DNA of 64,000 nt from Oscarella lobularis. Its lineage: Eukaryota > Porifera > Homoscleromorpha > Homosclerophorida > Oscarellidae. Positions 1 through 12,434 of this stretch are shown here, one piece after another. A program made the position numbers and the translations under genes. Positions within the stretch are counted from its first letter, which is position 1. The number at the start of each line of letters is the position of its first letter. The stretch is from the NCBI RefSeq assembly GCF_947507565.1, contig NC_089179.1, positions 3,551,747 to 3,615,746 on the forward strand, written 5' to 3'. The notes below the pieces were generated by a model. It searched no databases. It was not told where the DNA came from and worked only from the letters and a program-made list of their open reading frames with translations.

Positions 1-405
1 TAACCAAATTGGATTGAGCTGCAGCCGAGAGAGCGTTTGTGCTATAATTTAGACGACTGGTCGATTTTTCCAAGAAGTCTTTCGCTTTCTATATAAGAAA
101 AAATGAATTGATTTTTTTCGTTGATTTTTGTGTCTCTACGGTGACGTCATCTGGAAAGGTTTTCTTTGCGACTCTTTCCAAGCTCGATCGTATCCTGCGA
201 TCGGCTCCCTGCAGCAATTCGTCCGTTTGATCGACTAAATTGACGTCATGTCCGTTTTGCGCCGCTACCTAAAAAATTAGAATTATTACATAATTCCGTG
301 GCGCGTTGTTGGTTTATGCGTCACTTGAGCGATTCCCGATCCCATTAGGCCGGCACCGACGACGGTGATCGTGCTGAAGCGTCTCGTCGTCGCAGCCAAT
401 CTCAT
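1..405 (-). CDS. HADH: Short-chain L-3-hydroxyacyl-CoA dehydrogenase, mitochondrial (5' part only)
   Basis: N-terminal part of the mitochondrial beta-oxidation enzyme that oxidises L-3-hydroxyacyl-CoA with NAD+. Three exons are visible on the minus strand: 325-405, 140-268 and 88 down to the window edge. Exon 1 gives a short Arg-rich transit-like start followed by the NAD-binding Rossmann motif TVVGAGLMGSGIAQV. Exon 2 continues with the strand ending in VDQTDELL and the region SSLERVAKK, which matches the family (human VDQ...SLKRVAKKK). All introns are GT-AG and 50-57 bases. The rest of the catalytic domain lies outside the window. The start at 405 is the first Met before the Rossmann fold and lies 108 bp from the divergent 14-3-3 start, so the two may share a promoter. 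Confidence 0.88.
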
Positions 406-513
406 TGGAATGCGAAAGAGTCGGTGCGTTCGTAACGCGCATGCTCGCGAGTTTCCCTAGATATCGTCTCCGGTCGAATCCTTCCATTTGACGGCAATCG
501 TCAGCGCGAAACG

Positions 514-1465
514 ATGGACGAGGGAGCGAAGAAAGTCTTCACAGCAAAGCTAGCCGAACAGGCGGAAAGATACGACGGTTAGAAGCCCGTCCGGGCGGCG
601 GGGATCGTCCCCCAATCGAACTGATCCTCCCCAATTCCCCCACAGAAATGGTGAAATGCATGAAAGACGTCGTTAAAGCGAAAGAACAGAAACTATCGAC
701 GGAAGAGCGCAATCTTCTCTCAGTCGCCTACAAAAACGTCGTGGGGGCGCGTCGCGCTTCGTGGCGAATCATCAATAGTCTTCTCCTAAAGAAGAAAGAC
801 GCGAGCGATAGCGAATCGCATCTCAAAGAATATCAGGACGTCATCGAAAAGGAATTGGAAGAAATTTGCGGTGACGTCATCAAAGTATTGGGGGAAAAGA
901 AGGAGGATGATACGGGCGTCGGCGGCGAGGGTCTATTAGGAGAAGCGGTGGAAAACGAAGAAAAGGTCTTTTATCACAAAATGTAAGGCGAAAAAAATTA
1001 AATATAATTTATTAATTATTGATTTTAATTAAGGAAAGCGGACTATCATCGCTATTTGGCCGAATTTCAAAAGGATGACAAGCGTAAAGAGGCCGTAGAA
1101 AAAGCTAAAGAGGCGTATAAACATGCGACGGAGGCGGCCAAGGAACTCACCGTCACTCATCCCATTCGTCTCGGCTTGGCGCTCAATTTCTCCGTCTTCT
1201 ATTACGAGATTGTGGATAATTCGGAGAAGGCGTGCGAGTTGGCGAAAAAGGCGTTCGATGACGCTATAAGCAAGATAGACGATCTTCAAGAGGAGAGCTA
1301 TAAGGATAGCACTCTCATTATGCAACTTCTCAGAGATAATCTCACGCTTTGGACGTCCGACATGCAAGGTACATTCGATTATTTATTTATTTATTTATTT
1401 ATTTTAATTTTTTTTTAGATGAGAAGGAGGAAGTTCAAGACGTTGAAGATGCTGAAGTGTCTTGA
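514..1465 (+). CDS. YWHA: 14-3-3 protein
   Basis: Dimeric adaptor that binds phospho-Ser/Thr proteins in the cytosol. Four exons: 514-577, 646-982, 1034-1368 and 1419-1465, all GT-AG, giving about 260 residues, the usual family length. Family signatures are intact: [15 protein letters not shown] at the N-terminus, [20 protein letters not shown] in the middle, and the second signature around [18 protein letters not shown]. The C-terminus is short and acidic ([14 protein letters not shown]), as is normal. The region between residues of exon 2 and 3 reads [15 protein letters not shown], confirming the splice. Which 14-3-3 isotype (epsilon-like or other) cannot be decided by eye. It converges with GGNBP2, whose stop is about 200 bp downstream. 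Confidence 0.95.
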
Positions 1466-1661
1466 CCTGTTTCTTTTTTTTTCCAGGGGGACCTTTGAAC
1501 TATCCGTTTTTTTTTTTTGTGTGTTTCTCGTTTGTTTGTTTGTTTCGTCTATAATGTATGTAGGCTTATTGTGTGATCAAGGAAATGTATTGGTCTTAGT
1601 TAATACAACGTGAACACGTGCTTTTGATTGTGGGAGGAGCAAAGAGGTCACGTGTTCCCTT

Positions 1662-4103
1662 TCACTTGGTGCAGCACACTTGGATTTCTTTTGAATAGGC
1701 GGCGAATTTCGCTTCGATTTTCTTTCTCAGCTGCTTTCGCGTGTGATCCACTTCCTGTTTCTTCGCGCGAAAGACGTTGATTTCTTCCTGCGAGATGAAA
1801 CTCGTCTCGTCCGAATCAGTCTAAAGGGAAAGGAAAAAAAATTCAAAATGATTAGGGAAGATATATTAATTAATTAAAGTGATAAAAACCGTGAGAAGAT
1901 CTTCTAATCCACACGGCAGCTAAAAAGAAAAAATACATCACCAGTCCCTAGGGTTATTATATATGATATACCTTAACAACTTCCTTCTTCTTAGGGCCGT
2001 TTTGCATGCTGCCACAAATTCCGCATGACGTCGATGATGACGTCAACGATGACGTCGACGGATTCTCCTCCTCCTCCTCCTCCTCCAAATCTTCGTCATC
2101 ATCATCGTCATCTTCCTCCTCCTCCTCTTCCTCCTCTTTGTCTTTTGTTTCGTCTCGAGGTGGTGTCGAGCCTTCTTCCTCTTCCTCCTCCTCTTCCTCT
2201 TCCTCCTCTGACTTGCAACAGTGCGGAAGCGATTTCATCGCTCGTTTCAATTTACGCTTGAGTCTCTTCTGCTCGCGTCGACGCTCCTTCACGTCGGATT
2301 CGTGCTGAAATTCGTCCACCAATCGATCGATTTGAGACAATCCGTTTTTCGCGTCAACAGCCATCTAGATAAATAAATCAATAACGATTATTTCTATCCA
2401 AGGGTGTCCTTGCCTCGAAGCGTTTCTTCATCGTTTCCAAGCAGACCAAGAAGAGCATTTGCCACGATTGCTCTTCGCTTTTCAATTTCTGCCAAATGCG
2501 TTTGAGTCGTTCCCACAGGTGAATTCCGATGCACGTGAGAACTTCTTCCTGCGCCATTTCCATCGTTTTCGCGTGACGCTCGCTATGTTGTACACTCAAA
2601 TACTACTATTAATGACGTCATTATTTTTAACGTACCCCCCTTGGTTGTCCGGCTCCGCTCGTTCGATAAGACACGCAATATATTTGACGTCACATGGAAC
2701 GTGAATGTGCTGGGCTTCGGGACAGCTGCGAATTCCCTCAAACAAAAGCGAACAATACCTAAAAACGCAATTGAATTAATTAATTTAATTAGTTTAATTT
2801 AATTAATTAATTACCCTCGTTCTCTTGGACTGTCCAATCCCTCGACGAGAATTGCGTAAGCGCGAAGGACTTTGCTCTTGCATTCCGAACAGAAACGATG
2901 TTTTCTCACGTACATTTCAACTGTGTCCAGAAGCGATTCAGCGTCAATTATGGTAATCTATTATTGATGTATGTATATTCGAAGTCTTGAGACTATGTGT
3001 TACTACTTCGTCTTTGCAGTCCTTTGAGAGCAATTTCCACACGTCAGTCCAACAGCTGAGAAGAGAAAGTGAATGCGAGAAGACTTTTTAATGAGAAACG
3101 TACCAGGGATACTTCAGTTTATGGGAGTCGAGAGAATGAAGGGCGCATCGTCTTTACAAAAAACAATATCTGATAATAATTATTATTATTAATTTCTGTG
3201 CCTGTTTCGTTTGCTTTTCGGAAGAGCTCCCATTATATCACTAAGACAGTTTGTCCTGCCCCGGAAGATAGATACAGGCTATCCACATAATTAATCATCA
3301 TTATCAAAATAATTACCCTTGTAAATAAAATAATGTGTAAAACCGCCTGGAATCAGTAAGATAGGAGGGACGCAGTGCTAACTCTAAGAGAAGAGTGACA
3401 TCGCACAATGACGTCATGCACAGATCTCTGACGTCATTACTTCCAGACTTGGTAATATATATCGGTTCCAAAGCCGGCTGTCCGGACTCCTGAAGCTGAC
3501 AATACAAACGTTCAACACTGGAAGGAGAAAAAAAGTAGTTGTTTTTGTTTTGTTTTGTTGCCATGGAAACGGGTATCGAGCCTTTTTCTGCATCCAACGC
3601 ACGGAACGGCTTGGGAGAGATGATCGAGTACGTCCTGAATTGGCACGTGAGTCGCCGAACTCAATTCGTCTTTCGTGGGAAATATTTTGTATTTGAACTG
3701 AATATCGTTATGTAATTAATTAATTAGGTATTGATTTTTTATTTGCCTTGCAGAATTTCTTCAATTCCGTTTGATCGACGTGATGAGTGACGCGAGTTTC
3801 GGGAATTTCCATCATAAGCTAATAAATAAATAAATAATTAACAAAAACATGGCCGCGGATGCGAAGCGCTCGGATTGCGAATCCCCGTACTGTACCGTCA
3901 ATCCGTCTTCGACTTGAAGCGGAATTTGACGACAAAGAGCGCGACAATCGTCTTTTTCGCCGTTGCAGACGCCGACAAGACGAGCGCTCAGGCCCGATCG
4001 TGAGAATAAGCCTAGATGTGATCGTTGCCACGCGACGACGCGCTCCGCGGTCGCCTTTTTCTCTACCTTGTTCCGTGCACACCGTGCAAGTGCAACGTTT
4101 CAT
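1662..4103 (-). CDS. GGNBP2: Gametogenetin-binding protein 2 homologue
   Basis: Homologue of GGNBP2 (ZNF403), a poorly understood nuclear/cytoplasmic protein implicated in vertebrate spermatogenesis. Recognised from blocks collinear with the human protein: PCVGCRKSVERLYCQLQESG with QPALEP, then RRFYTLFYLQG, DIMGALPKSKRNRRCALHSLDSHK, CWTDVWKLLSKDCKDEVV, a Cys-containing block RKHRFCSECKSKVLRAYAIL, then RHAKTMEMAQEEVLTCIGIH and EEQSWQMLF. A long Glu/Asp tract (2075-2210) and a C-terminal SDETSFISQEEI block follow. About 13 exons. Three introns appear to use GC rather than GT donors (3698-3746, 3518-3581, 3152-3201), each needed to keep the homologous frame. The start at 4103 gives MKRCTCTVC and is tentative. 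Divergent from PRKRIP1. Confidence 0.85.
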
Positions 4104-4301
4104 CTTGAGATTTTGGAAGTCTAAAGCGCGCTAACGAAACAATCGATGCTCACGGAAACGATGTCTAAGCTAAGCGGAGGTCAACCGGTTGACATTTTAG
4201 CTTACCGAGATGCTTATGAGCTGTCTATGAAGTTGAATGCCCTCTCGAGAGTAGCTTTGGTCGACATATGCGTCTCTTTAGCGTGCGCTAAACGATTTGA
4301 A

Positions 4302-5034
4302 ATGACGGACGACAAAGCGGCGAAAGCGGCGACCGATCAACAGCGTCTTCAGCTCGAGAAGCTTATGTCGGACGTTGTAAGATATTCTTCGTTGTTCGCA
4401 ATTAGAAAAAGTGCGGGAAATCGTTCCTAAGGCGAAACCCGTCGTAATTCCCGAACCGGCGAAGCTGAAAGCGCCTCCTAAACCGGCCGAATTCAATTTC
4501 GACGTCATGGGTAAGAGATTCGAATCGTTTCTGTTACGATATCGAGTCGCGATATCGAAAAAGGATCGAGCGCGGGCGCCGGAAGCGGCGAATTTCACAT
4601 TTATCGCGGAATTCGACGACGCGAAATGAATAGGCAAGAGTGGATCGAATCGGAAGCGAAGAAAGTAAGGAGGAGGAGAAAGCGAAAAGAGGAATTTAAA
4701 TGTCACGTGACGTGTTCTTTTTCTCTTTTAGGAAGAACTCGACGACGAGTTTCGAAAAAGACAAGCGGAGAGGCAGAAGGAAGACGACGCTCGAACAGCG
4801 AAGAAACGAGCGAAAAGGTAAATTAGAAAAAAAATTAGCTGACTCATCATTATTCTTTTTGTTAGACTTAAACGGAAAGAGAAGAAGAAGAAGTCGGGTG
4901 TTGTCAACGTTACCAAGGGCAACGAGAAGAAAAAAGGTTAATTAATAATATATCATTATTGATCTCATTCAAGATGGCGTTGTTTTGTAGTGAAAACGTC
5001 ATCAAAGGAAGAGTCGAGTGATGAAGAGGACTGA
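4302..5034 (+). CDS. PRKRIP1: PRKR-interacting protein 1 homologue
   Basis: Small basic nuclear protein; in human it is a spliceosome-associated, double-stranded-RNA-binding protein. The frame gives [14 protein letters not shown], then [27 protein letters not shown] followed by GEFHIYR and [15 protein letters not shown], collinear with the human protein ([30 protein letters not shown]). The rest is a Lys/Arg-rich coiled-coil ([15 protein letters not shown]) ending SSDEED. Introns are short; the one after DVMG uses GTAAGAG and ends AAAAAG. The start is uncertain: Met at 4302 fits the family length, but the same frame is open upstream to Met codons at 4161 and 4146. Divergent from GGNBP2. Confidence 0.82.
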
Positions 5035-5232
5035 AACAGGCTCTAATGTAAATATCATAATATCAGTGAGAGGCTTTTAGTTTCCACGTGTGTCTCCTTC
5101 TCAATTATATGAATTAATTAAAGTCGGATTAGCTTTCGTTTTCGCTATCGCGTTTTGTTTTGAGTGGAGTGGAATCGGAGACGATCGTTCAGTCGATCGC
5201 TTCCTGCGGATCAAGCAGGATATACGTCTTAT

Positions 5233-6495
5233 ATGGAGATCAGACAACTCGTCGTCGTCGTCATCACGCTTTGCATGGGTCAGCGCACGTATTCGATCAT
5301 AATTGAGACCCTTTATAATTAAAGATTGCGTCCTCCCCCCATGCAGAGAGTATTATCGGCTTGGAAAAGGTCGTGTTGCCGGTCACGTTAGAGAAGGGGA
5401 AGAACACGGCCCGGGTTAGCTGCAAGGGCTATCCTCCCCACAATCCCAAGTGGAGAAAGATCAATACCGATAATCCAAATAAAAAAGACGACGTCATTTA
5501 CGATCCTTGCGGGCTTCTACCCAACTCGAACCGATGTTGGACCGACGAAAAGGACGGAAGAGCGCTCGTCATTCGAGAGGCTAAATTCGAAGATATGGGT
5601 ATATACGAGTGCGTTGTCGAATCAGAAGTGAAAGTGCAAGTGCGAGTTCAAGAAGTCGTTACCGGTAAAGCCAAGCCCACTTTCGATGAATTTGCATGAG
5701 AAAGGAGCTCTAACTCATTGCAGGATGCTCACCGTGTTTTATCAACGCAACAACCAAGTCGATGATGGTGACAATGAAAGACAGAATAGTGTGCAACGTC
5801 TCCTTGCCTCAAGAAGAATCTAGTCTTCATTGGTACAGGTTATCTACATCTACGTCGTCGTGGGAAAGGATTCTACCTTGCAAGTTCGTCGATACGAATC
5901 ACGTTTGTGAGAGGAGTCGAAGCAGAAGCTACAACGTTTTAGTGATCAATAAGAGTCGATTTTCCGATTCGGGAACGTATAAGTGCAGCGTAGAGTCTCC
6001 TAAACAGGAACTATACGTCGGGAAATACGTCAACCTTCAGGGTAGGTATAGATTTCCCTTTCTGTTTCTCTAAAGTCTTACTTACGCCTAGTCGAAAATC
6101 CGGCACAAAGTCTTCACGATTCGAAAGCAATTACGTCGTTCTCCAAGCGAGATCTACAGGAGTATTTTACAGATGATCGATTCGTATGTATTGGCTGCGG
6201 AATGCTCACTTCGCCTCTCCAGGGCGTCGAAATCAATTTGAATTGGTACGAGAAAAATCGTTCCGTGACTGTTATCGAGTCATTGTCCCTCCTAAAAAAT
6301 GTGACTGAGCCCACTCAGCTTTTTAAACTCGTTCGACGAACGAATGAAGTTAGTCGAGAGCTCTGCGTGCCGGAAGCGTATTTTCCCGTGGGGAAAAGCA
6401 AACTGAAAGAATTCGTGTGCAAAGGCGAGTTCATTGGAGATGAAGACATAGGAAAATCCGTGACGATTCTACGTGAAATACGATTAGTGACGTGA
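5233..6495 (+). CDS. Secreted immunoglobulin-like protein
   Basis: Four exons (5233-5278 and on to 6495) encode a predicted secreted protein of about 345 residues. It begins with a hydrophobic signal peptide (MEIRQLVVVVITLCMG) and has two clear Ig-like modules: in each a Cys, a Trp (PKWRK, LHWYR) and a second Cys in the Ig pattern DMGIYECVVES or DSGTYKCSVES. A third module (DDRFVCIGC ... LNWYEK ... KEFVCKGEF) looks Ig-like but lacks the DxGxYxC motif. No membrane segment or GPI signal is visible after the last module. The pattern resembles receptor ectodomains or soluble Ig decoys; no specific orthologue is recognised, so no function is assigned. Confidence 0.75.
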
Positions 6496-6575
6496 TGTTC
6501 TCACTGTTTTTTTTGTAAAACAGCTGTATAAAAAAGGCAATTACAAAAGTTTGGTTTCGTGAGAGTCACCGTTTT

Positions 6576-8352
<1,777 letters not shown>

Positions 8353-8394
8353 TATTATGTTATTTTTATTATTATTATTTTTTTGAGTTTTCTA

Positions 8395-10046
8395 TTATTT
8401 ACTGTCTGGTTTCGAGGTGTCGCGAATGCGTTGATCGTATGTTCCGAATTCGGCGCGTTTTGAATGTGAAGCCGCTTTCTGTGTGTAAAAAGTTCTTCCC
8501 TACTTCTTCCGGGTTTGCGTTTTTTACCTTGAATGCTTCCATCCAAGCCGTTTTTTCGTCGGCTGATGACGCAGCCAAAATGTACGTGCTTAGAAAATAT
8601 AATATTATTGGAGACTACTCTTTTTCTCACGTGACGTACCTTCTCTTATTCCATTCGTTTGTTGTGACGATGGAGAATTGGTACGGTTTTTTCGTGACTC
8701 CTTTTATAGAGTAGTGTACTATATTCCACGTATAAGCGCTATCTACCTTTTGGCTCTGTTATCTGCGCTCCACTAATGCGAACCTTACTCAAAAGAGTCG
8801 TCTCCTTAAAATAAAGATGTATGCGATGACGCTTTCATCTGTGTGTGTTCACCTGCTTTGTTTTGTAATACATCAAAACGCCGGGTGTCAAACGAAAGAA
8901 CCGATGCTTCCAAGACTTGTATCGACCTCCCTGCTTCAAAAGAATACCTTCCTTCAAGTTTTGAGTCACATCTGAAGGCAGAGCGATCTATTGAAAGGGG
9001 GGACCCCCCCTACATCCCTTACTTTTCCCCTCCGTTTCCGCCGTCGCTTTATACTCCTCCTCTTCCGCATCCGGGTCACTTGAAGTTCCGGAGTCGCTCA
9101 TGGCAACGGCGGCGGCTGCCGTCTCGCCATTCATACGCTCGTTTTCATCATCCGTTGTCGTCGACTCCGCCTCCTCATCCTCACTCACAGAAATTTGATT
9201 TCCTCGTTTCAATTTCGGCTTAGATGTCTTCTCATCTTTGTCGTCATCTTCATCGTCGCTCGAATCGAGAAGCGAGTCTCTTAGATACGGCACGGCGTTG
9301 ACGCCGATTTTCTTTTTGACTTTGGCGTAAACCGGCGGCGGCGGCGCCGGTTCGGGGACCGTATCGTCGGCTTCCGCCGCTTCGAGAGCGGCGAGTTCGT
9401 CCGCTTTCACTTCGTCGCTTGTCAACGTCATGCGACTGGTCTCTTCCGCCTCTTCTTCCGCTTCGTCTCCTTCGTCTTCTTCGTCTTCGGTTGCCGGTAG
9501 AATTTCAGTCACCGGCGTTATGACTGGTTTTTGTTCTGACTGGGCGGCGGCGGAGGTGTCGGTTTCTGACGACGATTGGGCGGCGAGACAAGCGATCCAT
9601 CCGTTCATGTCTTCCGTGCTCAAAGCGCTGAGCACGTAGTCGCTGTCGAGAATTTATTTAGAATTTATTTAGGGGGGGCCCACACCGACCGTAACGCCCA
9701 TTTTCTCACCTTCGCTTGTTTAGTTTTCCCGCGTCGTTCGTGTGCACGATAAAGGAACAGGGGCGAGGTGGCGGAAAGGGGATGCTTACGGTTGATGAGA
9801 CGACTTGGACTTCGTTGATTTTGCCCTAGGAGAGAGTCACATGAAAATGAGCTCGACTAAACGTATGCGTCTTACCTGAAGAGTCTTTTTCTCTCGATCG
9901 CGTTTGTATTTGCTGAAGCTCGCGTAATAGACGAGAAGACCCGGGTAGAGAGCGAAGTAGCGTTTCTTCCAGCTCTTCGTGTGGCCGCCTTCCTTGAAGA
10001 GAAAGCCTTCGCGCAAAGGAGACTCGATGTCGAGCCTCGCGGACAT
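8395..10046 (-). CDS. Tandem PH-domain protein with acidic linker
   Basis: Two pleckstrin-homology domains separated by a long acidic, low-complexity linker. PH1 begins SPLREGFLFKEGGHTKSWKK RYFAL after the start, and ends with DMNGWIACLAAQ (about 9560-10030). The linker (about 9000-9540) is rich in Glu/Asp/Ser/Thr. PH2 begins EGILLKQGGRYKSWKHRFFR (about 8850-8930) and ends DEKTAWMEAFK (about 8540). Both have the conserved C-terminal-helix Trp. The stop is at 8395 after a short basic tail. An alternative start lies at 10055. PH domains often bind phosphoinositides; whether these carry a PIP3-selective basic signature cannot be told by eye. The layout recalls pleckstrin/TAPP-type adaptors, but no DEP domain is seen and orthology is not claimed. 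It lies 42 bp upstream of PTEN. Confidence 0.8.
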
Positions 10047-10289
10047 TTTGAGCACACACGCCTACTTTCTAACGTGCGTCATTCGAATACCAACAACGGA
10101 AATTTCTATCCGGGTTCCCTAGAAGAAAAGCAATTGATAAAATAGGGGTAATGATAATTAGGTAATGGCATAAATACTAGTATCTTCTAGTATCTATGGT
10201 AATGGTAGAGCTGGCATTTACAGCATTGACATGCTGTGAAGGCGAATGGTGCAGATGGTGCAGGTTGCTAATGATGATGATGATAATGA

Positions 10290-10461
10290 TGATGATGCTG
10301 GTGGTGGTGGTGGTGGTGGTGGTGGTGGTGGTGGTGGTGGTGTTCCTACTACCTAGCTACCTAGCTACCTATCTAGTATACAGTATAAATTACTTTGTAG
10401 TATAGTACCATATATACGTTTAGTTAAATAATTACTCTGTATATACCTTGAGGACAGGCAG

Positions 10462-10537
<76 letters not shown>

Positions 10538-10545
10538 GCATTCTG
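10290..10545. repeat. Trinucleotide microsatellites (TGG)n and (CGT)n
   Basis: A pure GGT/TGG run occupies about 10300-10342 and a long, nearly pure CGT/GTC run about 10465-10535, with GATGAT imperfect repeats just before. They sit downstream of the exon-like array described separately (minus strand). Confidence 0.9.
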
Positions 10546-10564
10546 CTAACAGATCAAATAGTAT

Positions 10565-11380
10565 CAATATAATTTTCTTAACGCGATCTTAGGCTGTGTC
10601 GTCCATCATTGACTAGGCCCGGGCGTCGCTGTCCCGACGACTTGCGCTTGCAACGACGACGAGACCTAGGCAGAAAAAAAGCCAAAAAATAAAAATACAG
10701 AAAATCAATACAGATACCACCGATGACATCCGTTGTTCATCCGCGCGGCGATTCGTCCTTCTTCTTCATCCGTCCGCCGCCGCCCGTCCGCATACCTAAG
10801 CTAAAAAGAAACCAGCAAAAGAAAACATGAAAAATTCATACAGATACCGCGATGAGTGCCGTCTTCGTCCATCCATCTTCATCCCATCCTTGCTTGAGCA
10901 CCTATATCTCAAAAAAAAAAAGCGAGCAAGAGAAACAACGAACGGTCCATACAGATACCTCTGATATTTCTTCGTCCACTTCTGTCGTCTTCGTCCATCC
11001 TTGCCCCGTCGATCGTCTGCATCTAAGTACTAAAAAGAGCAGGCAAGTGAACACGTGGACTTTACGTACAGATACCTGGCGTCTTCGCTTGTCCACTTAC
11101 TTCGACGTCGTCATGGGACGCGGTGGGGCCATGCATGCAGCCTTGCATCCAACTAAATCTCAAAAAGAAGACAGCAAAAGAAATCGTGAGTACAGCGTAC
11201 AGATACCTCGTATGTAGTCTTCAATAGGGCCGTCCGGCGTAGCACACTCCCTTCCGTACCTAGCCCCCTAAAGAAAGAACCAGTACGCGAAACGGTGAGT
11301 AACCCATACAGAAACCTTTATTTCTTCGACGTCTTCATCGCTGGCGACGGTCGTCCTATGCCAAAAAGAAAGGTAAGTAA
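10565..11380 (-). repeat. Degenerate ~120-bp tandem array resembling repeated exon-intron units
   Basis: On the minus strand the element GGTATCTG (CAGATACC on plus) recurs at 10711, 10841, 10952, 11069 and 11200, with a variant (GGTTTCTG) at 11309; spacing is 109-131 bp. After each copy comes an A/T and pyrimidine-rich stretch ending TTTTTAG or TTTGAG, then 45-85 bases of GC-richer sequence that often contains GGATGGACGAAGACG-like text. Each unit therefore looks like a short exon followed by an intron with a GTATCTGT donor. Some exon-like pieces can be joined into open frames (for example ones giving QGWTKT twice), but no single continuous frame was found, so it may be a non-coding transcript or a decayed repetitive gene. 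Confidence 0.6.
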
Positions 11381-12434
11381 AGACAATAAATGATAATTAT
11401 TTAAATAATAAATAAAGTTATTATATACATAGTATTAATTAATTAATTAATTAATTAATTCTCTACCCTACTGCCTCTATTTCCTCTAGCAATGCCTAAG
11501 GTATGATGAATGTAAAGCTGCTGATGATGATGATGATGATGTGAAGGAAGAGTAGATAATGATGGAGGATGAAGTGTAGGATAATAGGTGAGATGCTAAG
11601 AAGTTGAAATTGAAGATGAAGTGAAAGAAGATAGAAGTTGTCTGATGATAAGAAAGGTGATGCATGGGCAGTAAAAATGTGCACTGTGAGTAGGTGGTAC
11701 CTAGAAGGATCTGTGGTATACTAGCTTTAGCTAAATGATATGTGCACCTGAAATGGAATAAGATAAATAACCGCGCCATACCAATATCAATTGTGACCCC
11801 TCCCAGCTGGGGGCACGGTCAAAGAAATTCTGAAAATAAAACGAAAAGAAAAATTCCAACGTTGTCGATTTCACAAAGGAAACCTAAAAGGGGGCCTCAG
11901 TCAATAAAGTGATACCAAACGAAACCACTCCCTTAGATGACGTGCGAAGTAACAATTTAGGCTAAATCAAATGCCCTGTACAGTACCTCGTGCCGCGCAG
12001 AGAACAATAGCGAAACTTGAAACCGCTTGCGTACCGGACAGGTGTCTTTTACTGTGCGTCACGCCCACCCCGGACCATGTGCTGCATAGACGCACTCCTC
12101 GCACGGCGAACTGCAACGATATTGATGTACAGGCAGCGAAATGACTTACTAAACCGACAGTGGAGTTGCAGATCAAAAATGCGGCGCGGCGACTGAGTTA
12201 GCGCGTCACTGGCATCTGGCGAGTGCTACAGTAGTCCGTAGTTTGTCTCAACTTTCGCCGAGTTGTCGATTCGAAGGCGAGGACTCGGAGCGACTAAACG
12301 AGGAGTTTTTGCTGGGGCTGCTGCTCCGCTGCGTCTCCGAGCGATTCTGTCTGCGTTTGCGCGAGACTAGTAGGTGTTTGACACGCGTCAGATGTCTCGC
12401 GAAAAGGAGTACGGCCCATCCACGTGCTGCAAAT
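11381..12434. other. Gene-poor stretch with AT and GAT repeats
   Basis: Contains an AATT run (about 11432-11460) and a GAT run (about 11518-11540). No protein domain was recognised. On the minus strand a few pieces look like small exons with good splice sites (for example donor GTAAGTCA near 12150 and acceptor TTGCAG near 12115), so an uncharacterised minus-strand transcript running from about 12180 into the repeat array is possible. The right end is the likely promoter and 5' leader of the TIR-HEAT gene. Confidence 0.5.

Noticed and set aside
2006-2308. Long poly-Ser/Pro ORFs on the plus strand
   Set aside because: They are antisense shadows of the GGNBP2 acidic tract (GAG/GAA runs).
10565-11380. 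CRISPR-like regularly spaced repeats
   Set aside because: Repeats are degenerate, the spacers are too long and related to each other, and the DNA is clearly eukaryotic with splice-like borders.
11486-11779. Minus-strand ORF rich in Ser, Phe and Tyr
   Set aside because: It translates an AT-rich and GAT-repeat region; composition and lack of motifs suggest chance.
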